A stretch of 14,807 bases of DNA, from contig JAITIO010000025.1 in assembly GCA_031279395.1 (NCBI GenBank), positions 1 through 14,807 of the forward strand, written 5' to 3'. A program made the translations under genes and the position numbers. Shown piece after piece: positions 7,841 to 14,580 of this stretch. The notes beneath the pieces were generated by a model. The model was not told the DNA's origin, did not search any database, and worked only from the letters and a program-made list of their open reading frames with translations. This DNA comes from Puniceicoccales bacterium (GTDB taxonomy: Bacteria; Verrucomicrobiota; Verrucomicrobiia; Opitutales; JAIRKQ01). The stretch's first letter is position 1. The number at the start of each line of letters is the position of its first letter.

Positions 7841-8965
7841 ATGCGTAAAAAAATTTCATTTGTCCTAATTTCATTAGTTGTATTTGCATTCATAGGCAGC
7901 GAGATTTTGCCGTTGCCTGTGTTGTGTTTGTTTCTCGCAATCAGTGTGGCATTGCAATCGGTCGTGACCTTTGCTTTGCCGACACTGATTTTTTGTCTAA
8001 TTTTTTCAACGTTCCAACGCCTTGGGAAAAATGCTTCGAGAACTTTTGTCGTCGCTTTAATTTTGCTTTGCTGTTCGAATTTTTTGGCAACATATGTGAG
8101 TCATTTTATTGGAGAAATAGTACATGGCATGGATTTATCACTGACACAAATATCGGCAAGCAACGAACTGACGCCTAGCTTTAACTTCAAACTTCCAAAA
8201 ATTATTCCAAATGCATTGGCTATGGTTGTGGCAATGATTTGTGGAATTTTCGTTCCAAAAATTACACCGATTGGAGCCCAAAGATTTTCAACGGTTGTAG
8301 ATGGGTTCGTTTCTCTTTTTCTGAAATGTATACAATTCGTAGTACCGTTTTTTCTATTCGGATTTTTACTGAAGATGCAATACGATGGAATTATTATGGT
8401 ACTTATCCGCCAGTATGTTGCCATAGTTTTTTATCTTTTGTTTTTCTATTTTCTCGTGAACGGGATGAATCCAAGGGCAACTTTTGTGGCTATGAAAAAT
8501 ATGCTTCCTGCCGTTGTATGTGAATTTGGAACTATGTCGAGTGCTTCAGCACTGCCATACACACTCATTGCCGTGGAAAAAAATTCAAAAAACAAAGACC
8601 TGGCGAAGTCCATTGTCTCGATTACTACGAATATTCACTTGATGGGTGATTGCATAGCAATTCCTATTTTTATCTATGCGATTCTCAAAAGCTATGGTGT
8701 GCTACAGCCATCGCAACTTTTATACCTGGGATTTGTCCTGCAGTTCGTAGCAGCGAAATTTTCGGTTGCCGCAGTACCGGCGGGAGGAATAATCGTCATG
8801 TTGCCGATCATTGAACGGTGTTTCGGTTTCACCGGTGCGATGTCATCCCTAATACTTTCGCTGTACATACTCATGGATCCAATCTGCACATCGGCAAATG
8901 TCCTCGGCAACGGTGCGTTTGCACAACTCATCGATAAAATTGCCACACGTCTGCACGGAAAATGA
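7841..8965 (+). CDS. Dicarboxylate/amino acid:cation symporter (DAACS/SLC1 family)
   Basis: A membrane transporter of the GltP/DctA fold that couples uptake of acidic amino acids or dicarboxylates to Na+ or H+. The 374 residues are almost entirely hydrophobic helices and a little shorter than the usual 400-430. The HP1 serine-rich loop is GTMSSASALP (230-239), the HP2 tip is VPAGG (312-316), and the last helix holds DPICTSANVLGNG (346-358), corresponding to the substrate-binding 'DRxRTxxNVxGD'. The TM7 motif, NMDGT in the family, here reads NIHLMGD (264-270), and the final helix lacks the conserved arginine that selects acidic substrates. Substrate and ion may therefore differ from classic GltP. 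No strong Shine-Dalgarno precedes the ATG. It is followed by rplU after 71 bases. Confidence 0.85.
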   Translation: MRKKISFVLISLVVFAFIGSEILPLPVLCLFLAISVALQSVVTFALPTLIFCLIFSTFQRLGKNASRTFVVALILLCCSNFLATYVSHFIGEIVHGMDLSLTQISASNELTPSFNFKLPKIIPNALAMVVAMICGIFVPKITPIGAQRFSTVVDGFVSLFLKCIQFVVPFFLFGFLLKMQYDGIIMVLIRQYVAIVFYLLFFYFLVNGMNPRATFVAMKNMLPAVVCEFGTMSSASALPYTLIAVEKNSKNKDLAKSIVSITTNIHLMGDCIAIPIFIYAILKSYGVLQPSQLLYLGFVLQFVAAKFSVAAVPAGGIIVMLPIIERCFGFTGAMSSLILSLYILMDPICTSANVLGNGAFAQLIDKIATRLHGK

Positions 8966-8972
8966 AATAGTC

Positions 8973-9011
8973 GGGAGGAACATGCAAAAAAAGCCTTGCG
9001 TTTTTGCCTAG
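8973..9011 (+). promoter_or_regulatory. Mini-ORF with hairpin ahead of rplU, possible leader
   Basis: A strong ribosome binding site GGGAGG (8973-8978) precedes ATG at 8982-8984, opening a 9-codon frame (MQKKPCVFA, stop TAG 9009-9011). The same bases form an inverted repeat, GCAAAAA at 8984-8990 with TTTTTGC at 9001-9007. The L21 start at 9037 itself has no comparable ribosome binding site nearby. This could be a leader peptide or an autoregulatory structure; it is unproven. Confidence 0.35.
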
Positions 9012-9036
9012 GGTATGTTTATTGCAATCAATTCAT

Positions 9037-9351
9037 ATGAAGGCAGTTATTAGGACACAGGGCAAACAGTTTACCGTACAAGAGGGCGATATTTTGTTTG
9101 TGGATAGGTACGTTGATTCTTCTACTGGAGATGAAGTGGTGATAAAGGATATCCTGTTGCTGAGCGAAGGTAATAATACCAAGATGGGCACTCCCTTGGT
9201 TGCAGGAGTTAGTGTTAGGGCAAAGATTTTAGAAAATAAGCGTGCTAAAAAGGTGATGATTTTCAAAAAAAAGCGTCGCAAAGGATATCAACGTAAACGT
9301 GGACATCGCCAAGAAATATCGGTAATTAAAATAGAATCAATCCAAAATTAA
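9037..9351 (+). CDS. rplU: 50S ribosomal protein L21
   Basis: L21 binds 23S rRNA in the large subunit. The ATG at 9037 gives 104 residues beginning MKAVIRTQGKQFTVQEGD, the canonical L21 opening. A TTG start at 9004 would add 11 unrelated residues and is rejected. The basic C-terminal half (KVMIFKKKRRKGYQRKRGHRQ) matches the family's RNA-binding 'KiKRRKgYrrkqGHRQ' segment. It is followed by rpmA after 12 bases, the usual rplU-rpmA pairing. Confidence 0.97.
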   Translation: MKAVIRTQGKQFTVQEGDILFVDRYVDSSTGDEVVIKDILLLSEGNNTKMGTPLVAGVSVRAKILENKRAKKVMIFKKKRRKGYQRKRGHRQEISVIKIESIQN

Positions 9352-9363
9352 GCGAGGTTTATC

Positions 9364-9618
9364 ATGGCACACAAGAAGGGACAAGGAACATCTAGAAATG
9401 GACGGGATAGTGCGGGAAGAAGGCTCGGGGTGAAGAAATATGACGAGGAAGTTGTTCGTGCCGGAACTATTTTGATGCGGCAGCGGGGAACAAAAATTCA
9501 CCCCGGGAATAACGTTGGCTGTGGCCGTGACCATACCCTATTCGCTCTCGTCGATGGAATTGTCAAATGGGATGGTAAACACCGCAAGGTCGCCATAAAA
9601 AGGGCTGAAATTTCGTAA
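9364..9618 (+). CDS. rpmA: 50S ribosomal protein L27
   Basis: L27 sits near the peptidyl-transferase centre of the large subunit. The 84 residues start MAHKKGQGTSRNGRDSAGRR and contain RAGTILMRQRGTKIHPGNNV and GRDHTLFALVDG, the family's conserved blocks. The mature-type N-terminus is encoded directly, with none of the Firmicute cleavable extension. A GAGG ribosome binding site lies at 9354-9357. No clear terminator follows; a decayed insertion sequence begins about 30 bases downstream. Confidence 0.97.
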   Translation: MAHKKGQGTSRNGRDSAGRRLGVKKYDEEVVRAGTILMRQRGTKIHPGNNVGCGRDHTLFALVDGIVKWDGKHRKVAIKRAEIS

Positions 9619-9647
9619 ATAAATCCGTAGTGGTAACTTAAAAATAT

Positions 9648-10410
9648 TGGCTGGTGCTCAGCGGAATTGCCTATGTCCTGCGCAATGGTCTAAGATGGAA
9701 GGATGCCCCAGTGGAATAGGGTCCGTACAATACGTTGTACCACCGCTTCATCCGGTGGAGCAGGATAGGGGATATTCGCTGAGATCCTACAAAAACTGTT
9801 TAGGTGCAAGACGGAAATCTTGATGGTTGACGTAACCTATTTGAAAGTTCACAGGACGGCGGCGAGCCTAGAAAAGGGGGTGCTTCTCCCAGGCACATTG
9901 GGCGAACGAAAGGAGGACTCGGCGGCAAGCTTCATGCCATTTGCAATTGCCTTGGGAGACCAGTGCGATTGTCGTTGACAGTTGGAAATGTCAATGACAT
10001 CGTCGGCACCGGAAAGCTACTAAAAAAGATCTGCCGAAGGCGAATTATCTGTTAGTAGATAAGTGATATGACATCTCGACTGGTCCAAGGGAAAGATCAA
10101 CAACAAGAATAAGCAATCCGTTAGAAGATTTGCTGGCGGTTGCATATTTTTTGATAGATAGAGGATATGCCGACTGGTTCCGGGAAGGGCTGAGAGGGCA
10201 AGGAATAGAACCGTGCATACCCTTTGTAAGCAGCCGCAAAGTTCAGCTCCCCCACGACACAAATCCCTACAAACGACGCCATAAAATTGAAAATATGGTC
10301 AGTAGATGGAAGGATTGGCGCCCCATTGCTGCCCGCTACAACCGTTACACCCACACCTCCTCCTCTTCCTTCTCTCTCACCTATTTTATTTGCTTCTGCT
10401 CCCGTTTCTA
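9648..10410 (+). pseudogene. IS5-family transposase remnant (IS427-like), chimeric and frameshifted
   Basis: Several frames together spell an IS5/IS427-type DDE transposase. The N-terminal block reads VLSGIAYVLRNGLRWKDAP, then a stop where family members have Tyr (PVE*GPYNTLYHRFIRWSR). The first catalytic Asp is in MVDVTYLKVHRTAAS. A frame change follows into IGRTKGGLGGKLHAI. The second Asp region appears twice: DLPKANYLLVDK*YDI (about 10026-10070) and DLLAVAYFLIDRGYADWFRE (about 10127-10186). The C-terminal block carries KRRHKIENMVSRWKDWRPIA with the catalytic Glu. About 30 N-terminal residues are missing. Higher GC than the surroundings also marks it as foreign. No intact terminal inverted repeats or target duplication were found. 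It cannot make an active enzyme. Confidence 0.85.
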
Positions 10411-10491
10411 TTTCTTCCCCGTTAAATTTTTAATGGCAAACTAAATGGTCCTGCCAATAGCTGTACGCTTTCAAATTTAGCGTCAGAAAAT

Positions 10492-11058
10492 CTATTTCTG
10501 TTTAGAATTTAATTCGTCGATGACCAATTGCGTAATATCCAATGAATCATCAACGTATAAGGTACTGGGAATTTTGTTAATAATTATGTCTGCTTTTTTC
10601 GCTTTTGCAATTATGGTAGCAGCATTTTCGATGGCTTTAATCTGCACTGTAAATTCCTTATTTTTACGTTCTGCAAACCTTTTATTTAAATCCTGACGAA
10701 ATTGTATAAATTCCCCTTCCTTAACACGGAAAGCTTCCATTTTTTCTTCAATTTCCAATCTAGATTTTTCACGAACGGCGTCCAACAATGCAGCATTTTC
10801 TGCCCTTTCATTCAACGCACAAATTTCTTCCTGTAACTTCGTCAATGCATCACCCATCTCCTTGAGTTCCTTTTCAGCAGCCGCTACAGCTTCGGAAAAA
10901 GCAGCATTTACGGCTTTAGCGCCTTCGTAACTTTCAAAAACCTTTTGTAGATCAACGGATAATATTTTTTGCACAGCGGCAGAAACATCGGCTATGCATA
11001 GCAAACACATAGCCACAACAGCAACAACTATTTTACCTCTATTTTTCATATTTTTCAT
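10492..11058 (-). CDS. OmpH/Skp-family periplasmic chaperone
   Basis: Skp-type proteins hold unfolded outer-membrane proteins in the periplasm during transit to the BAM machine. The 188-residue protein has a basic start, a hydrophobic signal peptide (about 10-25) and a likely cleavage site after ADVSA. The OmpH opening KILSVDLQKVFESYEGAKA follows, then a long charged coiled coil (about 50-140, rich in Glu, Lys and Ala). The C-terminus, TLYVDDSLDITQLVIDELN, is the family's conserved 'YvD.s.DiT..Vi..LN' end. The usual neighbours bamA and lpxD are absent. An ATG three codons downstream is an alternative start. The next gene on the same strand, a putative porin, would be a natural client. Confidence 0.85.
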   Translation of the reverse strand: MKNMKNRGKIVVAVVAMCLLCIADVSAAVQKILSVDLQKVFESYEGAKAVNAAFSEAVAAAEKELKEMGDALTKLQEEICALNERAENAALLDAVREKSRLEIEEKMEAFRVKEGEFIQFRQDLNKRFAERKNKEFTVQIKAIENAATIIAKAKKADIIINKIPSTLYVDDSLDITQLVIDELNSKQK

Positions 11059-11260
11059 AAGATGAAGCGATTGTTAATAAGCCGAATAAAAAATCAAGAG
11101 AAAAACTTAAATACAATCCTAAAAAATGTGAAACTTCATTGCGACAACTACAGCAATTGATGAAAATCTTATCATTTTTTTATGTTTAAATGTATTTCAT
11201 CTTCACCTTGAAACTCTACCTTCGACGGAGCATTAATTTCCACTCCATAAAATTTAAAGA
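11059..11260. other. Intergenic region between skp-like and porin-like genes
   Basis: An AT-rich gap of about 200 bases with no clear promoter or terminator. On the minus strand a short frame (11243 to 11172, GTG start) reads VEINAPSKVEFQGEDEIHLN and ends two lysines later. It looks protein-like and may be the tail of a lost gene. Confidence 0.3.
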
Positions 11261-12055
11261 TTAAAAAGAGTAATTGACGGCAGCCCTAAACACTAAGCTA
11301 CTTCTACTACTTTTTGTACCTACATTTATCCAAAACTCTTTTTTGGCAAAATTTCCTTCATAGCCAACACCAACTTTTACCCTAACGTGACTAACCTTAT
11401 ATGCTAAATCTACTCCTGTACCATAATAATAATAAACCATTTTTTCCTCTTCAAGCTCCTCAAACCCCATAGGTTTTCTGGTATGATTACATCCACCCTT
11501 TGCCCATGTATCTATGCCAAGTCCAGAAAATAAAAACGACAAGTCAAAACTATATCCAATCACACCTTCAAATGTGACCTCTTTACGCTCAAAATCATAG
11601 AAACTTTTTAACGATGACTTTATAAAAGTATCAAAAATAATTCCTAGATGGATTTCATTTGAATAACACTTTATGCCAATGGGTTCGTCATCATCTTTTA
11701 TGGGAAGTCTTGTGTAAAAATGGTATTCGTACCCAGCATCCAATATAACTTTGTCGGTTATGTTATATAATACACCTACGCAAGGCGATATGCGACTAAG
11801 CGTGCGAGGTTCTCCTAATCCCTGGACTGAATCTGCACCGGCATACACCCTAGTTCCGTCGAAAATTTGATACCCTACTTTTACCCTAGGAATATAAACT
11901 TTATGTAGCTCATTCCGACCATGAAAAATATATTCATTTTTGAAATCAACACCAAAATCAATCATAAAGTCTTGTTCTGGAGAAACTGTTCCCTCACCTA
12001 CACATAAACCAAACACACCACATATAATGCTAAGCATCAATAAAACTTTTTTCAT
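11261..12055 (-). CDS. Putative outer-membrane beta-barrel porin (TorF/Gcw_chp-like)
   Basis: The ATG at 12053-12055 is preceded by AAGGAAGG, a good ribosome binding site, and starts a typical signal peptide (MKKVLLMLSIICGVFGLCVG). Longer readings from upstream lack these marks. The mature part of about 240 residues shows alternating aromatic/hydrophobic strands. It opens DFGVDFKNEYIFHGRN, similar to the 'Y.fRG' start of TorF/Gcw_chp putative porins, continues with many Tyr/Gly strands (VLYNITDKVILDAGYEYHFY), and ends VFRAAVNYSF with a terminal Phe as required for BAM recognition. The exact substrate is unknown and the family call is by pattern only. A promoter is visible upstream. Confidence 0.7.
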   Translation of the reverse strand: MKKVLLMLSIICGVFGLCVGEGTVSPEQDFMIDFGVDFKNEYIFHGRNELHKVYIPRVKVGYQIFDGTRVYAGADSVQGLGEPRTLSRISPCVGVLYNITDKVILDAGYEYHFYTRLPIKDDDEPIGIKCYSNEIHLGIIFDTFIKSSLKSFYDFERKEVTFEGVIGYSFDLSFLFSGLGIDTWAKGGCNHTRKPMGFEELEEEKMVYYYYGTGVDLAYKVSHVRVKVGVGYEGNFAKKEFWINVGTKSSRSSLVFRAAVNYSF

Positions 12056-12092
12056 AAACCTTCCTTCATTAGCTTCAAACATGGAAGTAAGG

Positions 12093-12121
12093 CTTTTATG
12101 CCGCAAACATATCCTTGTCAA
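12093..12121 (-). promoter_or_regulatory. Sigma-70-type promoter of the porin-like gene
   Basis: On the minus strand, TTGACA (12116-12121) is a perfect -35 box. A 17-base spacer leads to TAAAAG (12093-12098), matching 4 of 6 positions of the -10 consensus, about 37 bases before the porin ATG. Confidence 0.55.
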
Positions 12122-12188
12122 GCTTTTTTGACGGTGCAAATATAATTTTTATTTTGTCAGATTTAGAAGGTGTCTCTATAGAGGGAAT

Positions 12189-12285
12189 ATAGAATGGGGA
12201 GACAAAGGAACGAATGTTTTTACTATACGGCGATAGAGCACGCCCTTCGTTCCATCCAACAAAAGCCTTCACTTCCCCATACTAT
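12189..12285. repeat. Nested inverted-repeat element (MITE-like or structured RNA)
   Basis: The outer arms are ATAGAATGGGGA (12189-12200) and TCCCCATACTAT (12274-12285), pairing at 11 of 12 positions. The inner arms GGAACGAA (12207-12214) and TTCGTTCC (12246-12253) pair perfectly. A 10-bp perfect palindrome CTCTATAGAG (12174-12183) sits just outside. No coding sequence is visible in it. Confidence 0.5.
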
Positions 12286-12423
12286 CTTACTTGTTTTACA
12301 AATCTCAAGATTTTTCTTCCGTTTTTCATTGTAAGCTTGAATACTTTTTCACCAAAAATTTTCCTTTTCTTTCTTGCGCTTCCTTGACCGGTCGTCAAAT
12401 CTGTATTTATACAGTTTACACCT

Positions 12424-12492
12424 TGGTGGCGAGAGGCGAATCGAACTACCGATACAAAGATTTTCATTCCTCAGGTGACATACTTAAGTTGT
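12424..12492 (-). ncRNA. tmRNA 3' end (ssrA fragment)
   Basis: tmRNA rescues stalled ribosomes. Read on the minus strand, this stretch lines up with the 3' end of E. coli tmRNA. CTTAAGTATGTCACCTGAGG corresponds to CTAAGCATGTAGTACCGAGG, then comes a TTTG segment, then GTTCGATTC of the T-arm, and it ends CGCCACCA. The T-stem is badly paired (GGTAG against CGCCT) and one base is missing compared with the normal T-arm plus acceptor. No 5' half (GG...TTCGAC start, tag reading frame) and no GGCGAGA to pair with the acceptor were found in the 350 bases on either side. It therefore looks like a detached, decaying 3' piece, not a working tmRNA. Confidence 0.55.
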
Positions 12493-12499
12493 TTACGAT

Positions 12500-12527
12500 T
12501 GTTTAATAAAAAGCGAATTTCGCTTGT
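12500..12527 (-). terminator. Rho-independent-type terminator after the repeat-protein gene
   Basis: On the minus strand AAGCGAA and TTCGCTT (12511-12525) form a perfect inverted repeat with a one-base centre, followed by TTTATTAAAC. The stem is short and AT-rich outside a GC core. Its place about 160 bases past the stop of the repeat protein suits a terminator for that transcript. Confidence 0.5.
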
Positions 12528-12685
12528 GTTTTAGAGGATTATGGGAAATTGTGTAAAAGAAATGTCAAATTAAATGTCGCTGGCAAATGAGATGACTACG
12601 CCCTTTGCCTTCTTACTCTCTTCTGTTCGATACACTCAAAGGAAAAACAAAAACAGATTAATCCGCGAGAAGCCGGACATCGGTG

Positions 12686-13294
12686 TTATTCATAGATCTC
12701 AAACATTGATATGCTCTCTCGTTCGAATTGGAATCCATTCTGCAAGGTTCCGAATTCATAGGTTGGAGCATCATCTACTTTTCTTAATGCTAGGCGGGGA
12801 ACGTCCTGTGATACATCTTGACCACCCCAATTGCGATCGCCGATAAGATAGGCCCTTCCGATCTGCATATTATCCAGATCGAGGGACAGTAGGGCATCGA
12901 TGTCAATGTTTTCTGCATGAGGACAAGGTAATGAGTATATTGACCCGCTTGTTCCCATATACATGTAGCGGTTGCCAAGTTCCCGTCGGGCTTCACCTTG
13001 TTCTTTCAATTCTGCTATTACAGCCGAAAGATTTGAATTATTCACTGGGATTGCTTTTACGGTAGTTGCCTTATGCCCGCTATATACCAGTATGGCACCA
13101 AAACTATCATCATATATTCTCCTATTTCCGAAGTTAGACGCTCGTAACAGATGAAGAAATGCTACAGCATTTATATTATGTACCGGATATTTAAATCTAT
13201 GTCGTTCTTTTATATTGGTTGGTTTAACATATTCTATCCCTTCTTGTTCCCACATTTTTATTTCATGGTCAAATTCAAAGGATCGCCACTCTTA
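12686..13294 (-). CDS. C-terminal segment of unrecognised large protein (frameshifted gene)
   Basis: The ATG at 13253-13255 gives 189 residues of no family I recognise, ending SMFEIYE. The frame extends 12 codons upstream of that ATG as FEFDHEIK-MWEQEGIEYV, which reads as natural protein. It joins the end of the preceding frame (ESIKSGDP) if one base is restored near 13277-13283. This is therefore probably not a separate gene but the C-terminal part of the upstream repeat protein after a frameshift. If it is separate, the spacing of 2 bases from the preceding stop would suggest coupling. The segment is mixed alpha/beta, with no membrane helix or signal peptide. Confidence 0.5.
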
Positions 13295-14580
13295 ATACTC
13301 TCAAAAAATGCACTATCTCTCGCCATTCCACCATTTTCCAAATCAACGGTAATGGAACCATCTACTATTGGTAGTGGTAGGACTACATACCCACTCGGAA
13401 AGATGAATTGGTTAGCGCCTAAAATCTGCATATATAATAACACCAGCTGTTCCGGATGGTTTCGGATTTTTTCGTTGATAAAAGCGTCTATTGTACATGT
13501 CGGCAAAACAAGTTGCCTGCGGAGAGAAACCAGGGATGCCAGTATGGCTTTGGCAGGACTCAAAAGTATTTCCTTGCCCCGCGACATGATAGTTAAAAGA
13601 GATTCCCCATACGGACTAGGGATAATATTCGTAGCAAGTTTCAATAGGGTTCTTGTGTTGTTTTTATTAGTAGCAACGCATTCACATATCGTATACATTT
13701 GGGAACGCATGAACTCTGCATTGGGAATGAAACAAAGCGGTTCGGCCCTAAAATTTTCTGCATCCCCGAGAAACTCCATCCATGCTTTAAGCCCTTCAAT
13801 ATCGACATTGTCATCTCTATCGAAACAATCCACCGCCACCTCATTCGCTATCATCTGCAAAATCTCACGGGTTTCCTTTAAAGTCATATCCGTTAGTCTC
13901 GTACGAACGCTATCCCATACCTCATTTCCTATGCCGTCGGTTCTGCCAAAAAATGCTCGCCTAATCCCATTTTCGAATGTTGTATGTAGATGTGCAAATT
14001 TGGCGGAATAGGCTTCTAATTCCTCTGGTAAGGTAAGAGATGGCAATGGCAATTTTCCTTGTCTAATCGGCGTTATTAGAAAGTTCCTGCCAGATGAGAT
14101 ACCCTTAAGTAGCTTATATACAAAAGCTTTGGATGTTTCTATTGAAGAGAAAAAAGGATGAGATGATGTTAATGTTAATTGTGTTAATAGATTTCCGCCA
14201 AATGCACCATATCCTGCCAACGCCATGACAAAAGTTTCGAATTGTTCATGGGGTTCAAGTAAAAAATTCAGGTTAAAGAATAGTCCATTTTGTTCAATCA
14301 ACCTTACCAACAGATTCGATTTAGGCGGTTCACTGACAAGCAATGTTTTAGTTAATTCTGTAAACTCATCTTCCGTAAACTGATTTTTTGGTAATTGACA
14401 AAGATTAAGTTGCAGTAACACTCCTTCACTTAATCTATTAAGCTTAAGTTTTGGTAATACGCCTTCTTCAATCAAAAAATTGAAGCATTTTATGCCAAAT
14501 TCACCACCTCCAATCAATTCCTCTGCAAAAAGCAAGAATCGTCTTCTGATAAATCCATCGATATAAGTTGTGGTAGTAGA
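13258..14580 (-). CDS. Central segment of unrecognised leucine-rich repeat-like protein
   Basis: An open frame of about 440 codons; from the TTG at 14533-14535 it is 425 residues. The first 200 residues show loose repeats of 40-50 residues: leucine-rich stretches (LPKLKLNRLSEGVLLQLNL), then a helix such as EFTELTKTLL or FETFVMALAG, then a glycine pair (GGGEFG, AFGGNLL, ISSGRNFL). This looks like a leucine-rich repeat or helical-repeat solenoid. The rest has no recognisable motif. No good start codon with a ribosome binding site exists: repeats of the same type continue upstream in another frame. The 286-codon frame on the opposite strand (13151-14011) is a shadow. Function unknown; an effector or surface-binding role is only a guess from the repeat architecture. 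Confidence 0.55.
   Translation of the reverse strand, partial: STTTTYIDGFIRRRFLLFAEELIGGGEFGIKCFNFLIEEGVLPKLKLNRLSEGVLLQLNLCQLPKNQFTEDEFTELTKTLLVSEPPKSNLLVRLIEQNGLFFNLNFLLEPHEQFETFVMALAGYGAFGGNLLTQLTLTSSHPFFSSIETSKAFVYKLLKGISSGRNFLITPIRQGKLPLPSLTLPEELEAYSAKFAHLHTTFENGIRRAFFGRTDGIGNEVWDSVRTRLTDMTLKETREILQMIANEVAVDCFDRDDNVDIEGLKAWMEFLGDAENFRAEPLCFIPNAEFMRSQMYTICECVATNKNNTRTLLKLATNIIPSPYGESLLTIMSRGKEILLSPAKAILASLVSLRRQLVLPTCTIDAFINEKIRNHPEQLVLLYMQILGANQFIFPSGYVVLPLPIVDGSITVDLENGGMARDSAFFESIKSGDPLNLTMK

Noticed and set aside
10484..10500. Hairpin CAGAAA/TTTCTG over the skp-like stop codon as a terminator
   Set aside because: The stem is short and AT-rich and no U-tract follows on the minus strand.
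12282..12467. 61-codon minus-strand ORF rich in lysine and arginine
   Set aside because: It overlaps the tmRNA 3' fragment, has no ribosome binding site, and its composition is what AT-rich non-coding DNA gives.
12424..12500. Ordinary tRNA gene ending in CCA
   Set aside because: No anticodon arm or D-arm can be formed upstream of the T-arm; the upstream bases match tmRNA, not tRNA.
12424..12780. A complete tmRNA gene on the minus strand
   Set aside because: No 5' acceptor strand complementary to the 3' end, no TTCGAC start motif and no tag frame ending in Ala-Ala were found; only the 3' part is supported.
13151..14011. 286-codon plus-strand ORF
   Set aside because: It lies antisense to the repeat-protein frame. 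Its translation is serine-rich without domain signals, and it has no ribosome binding site of note. The minus-strand frame is longer and shows a repeat pattern.
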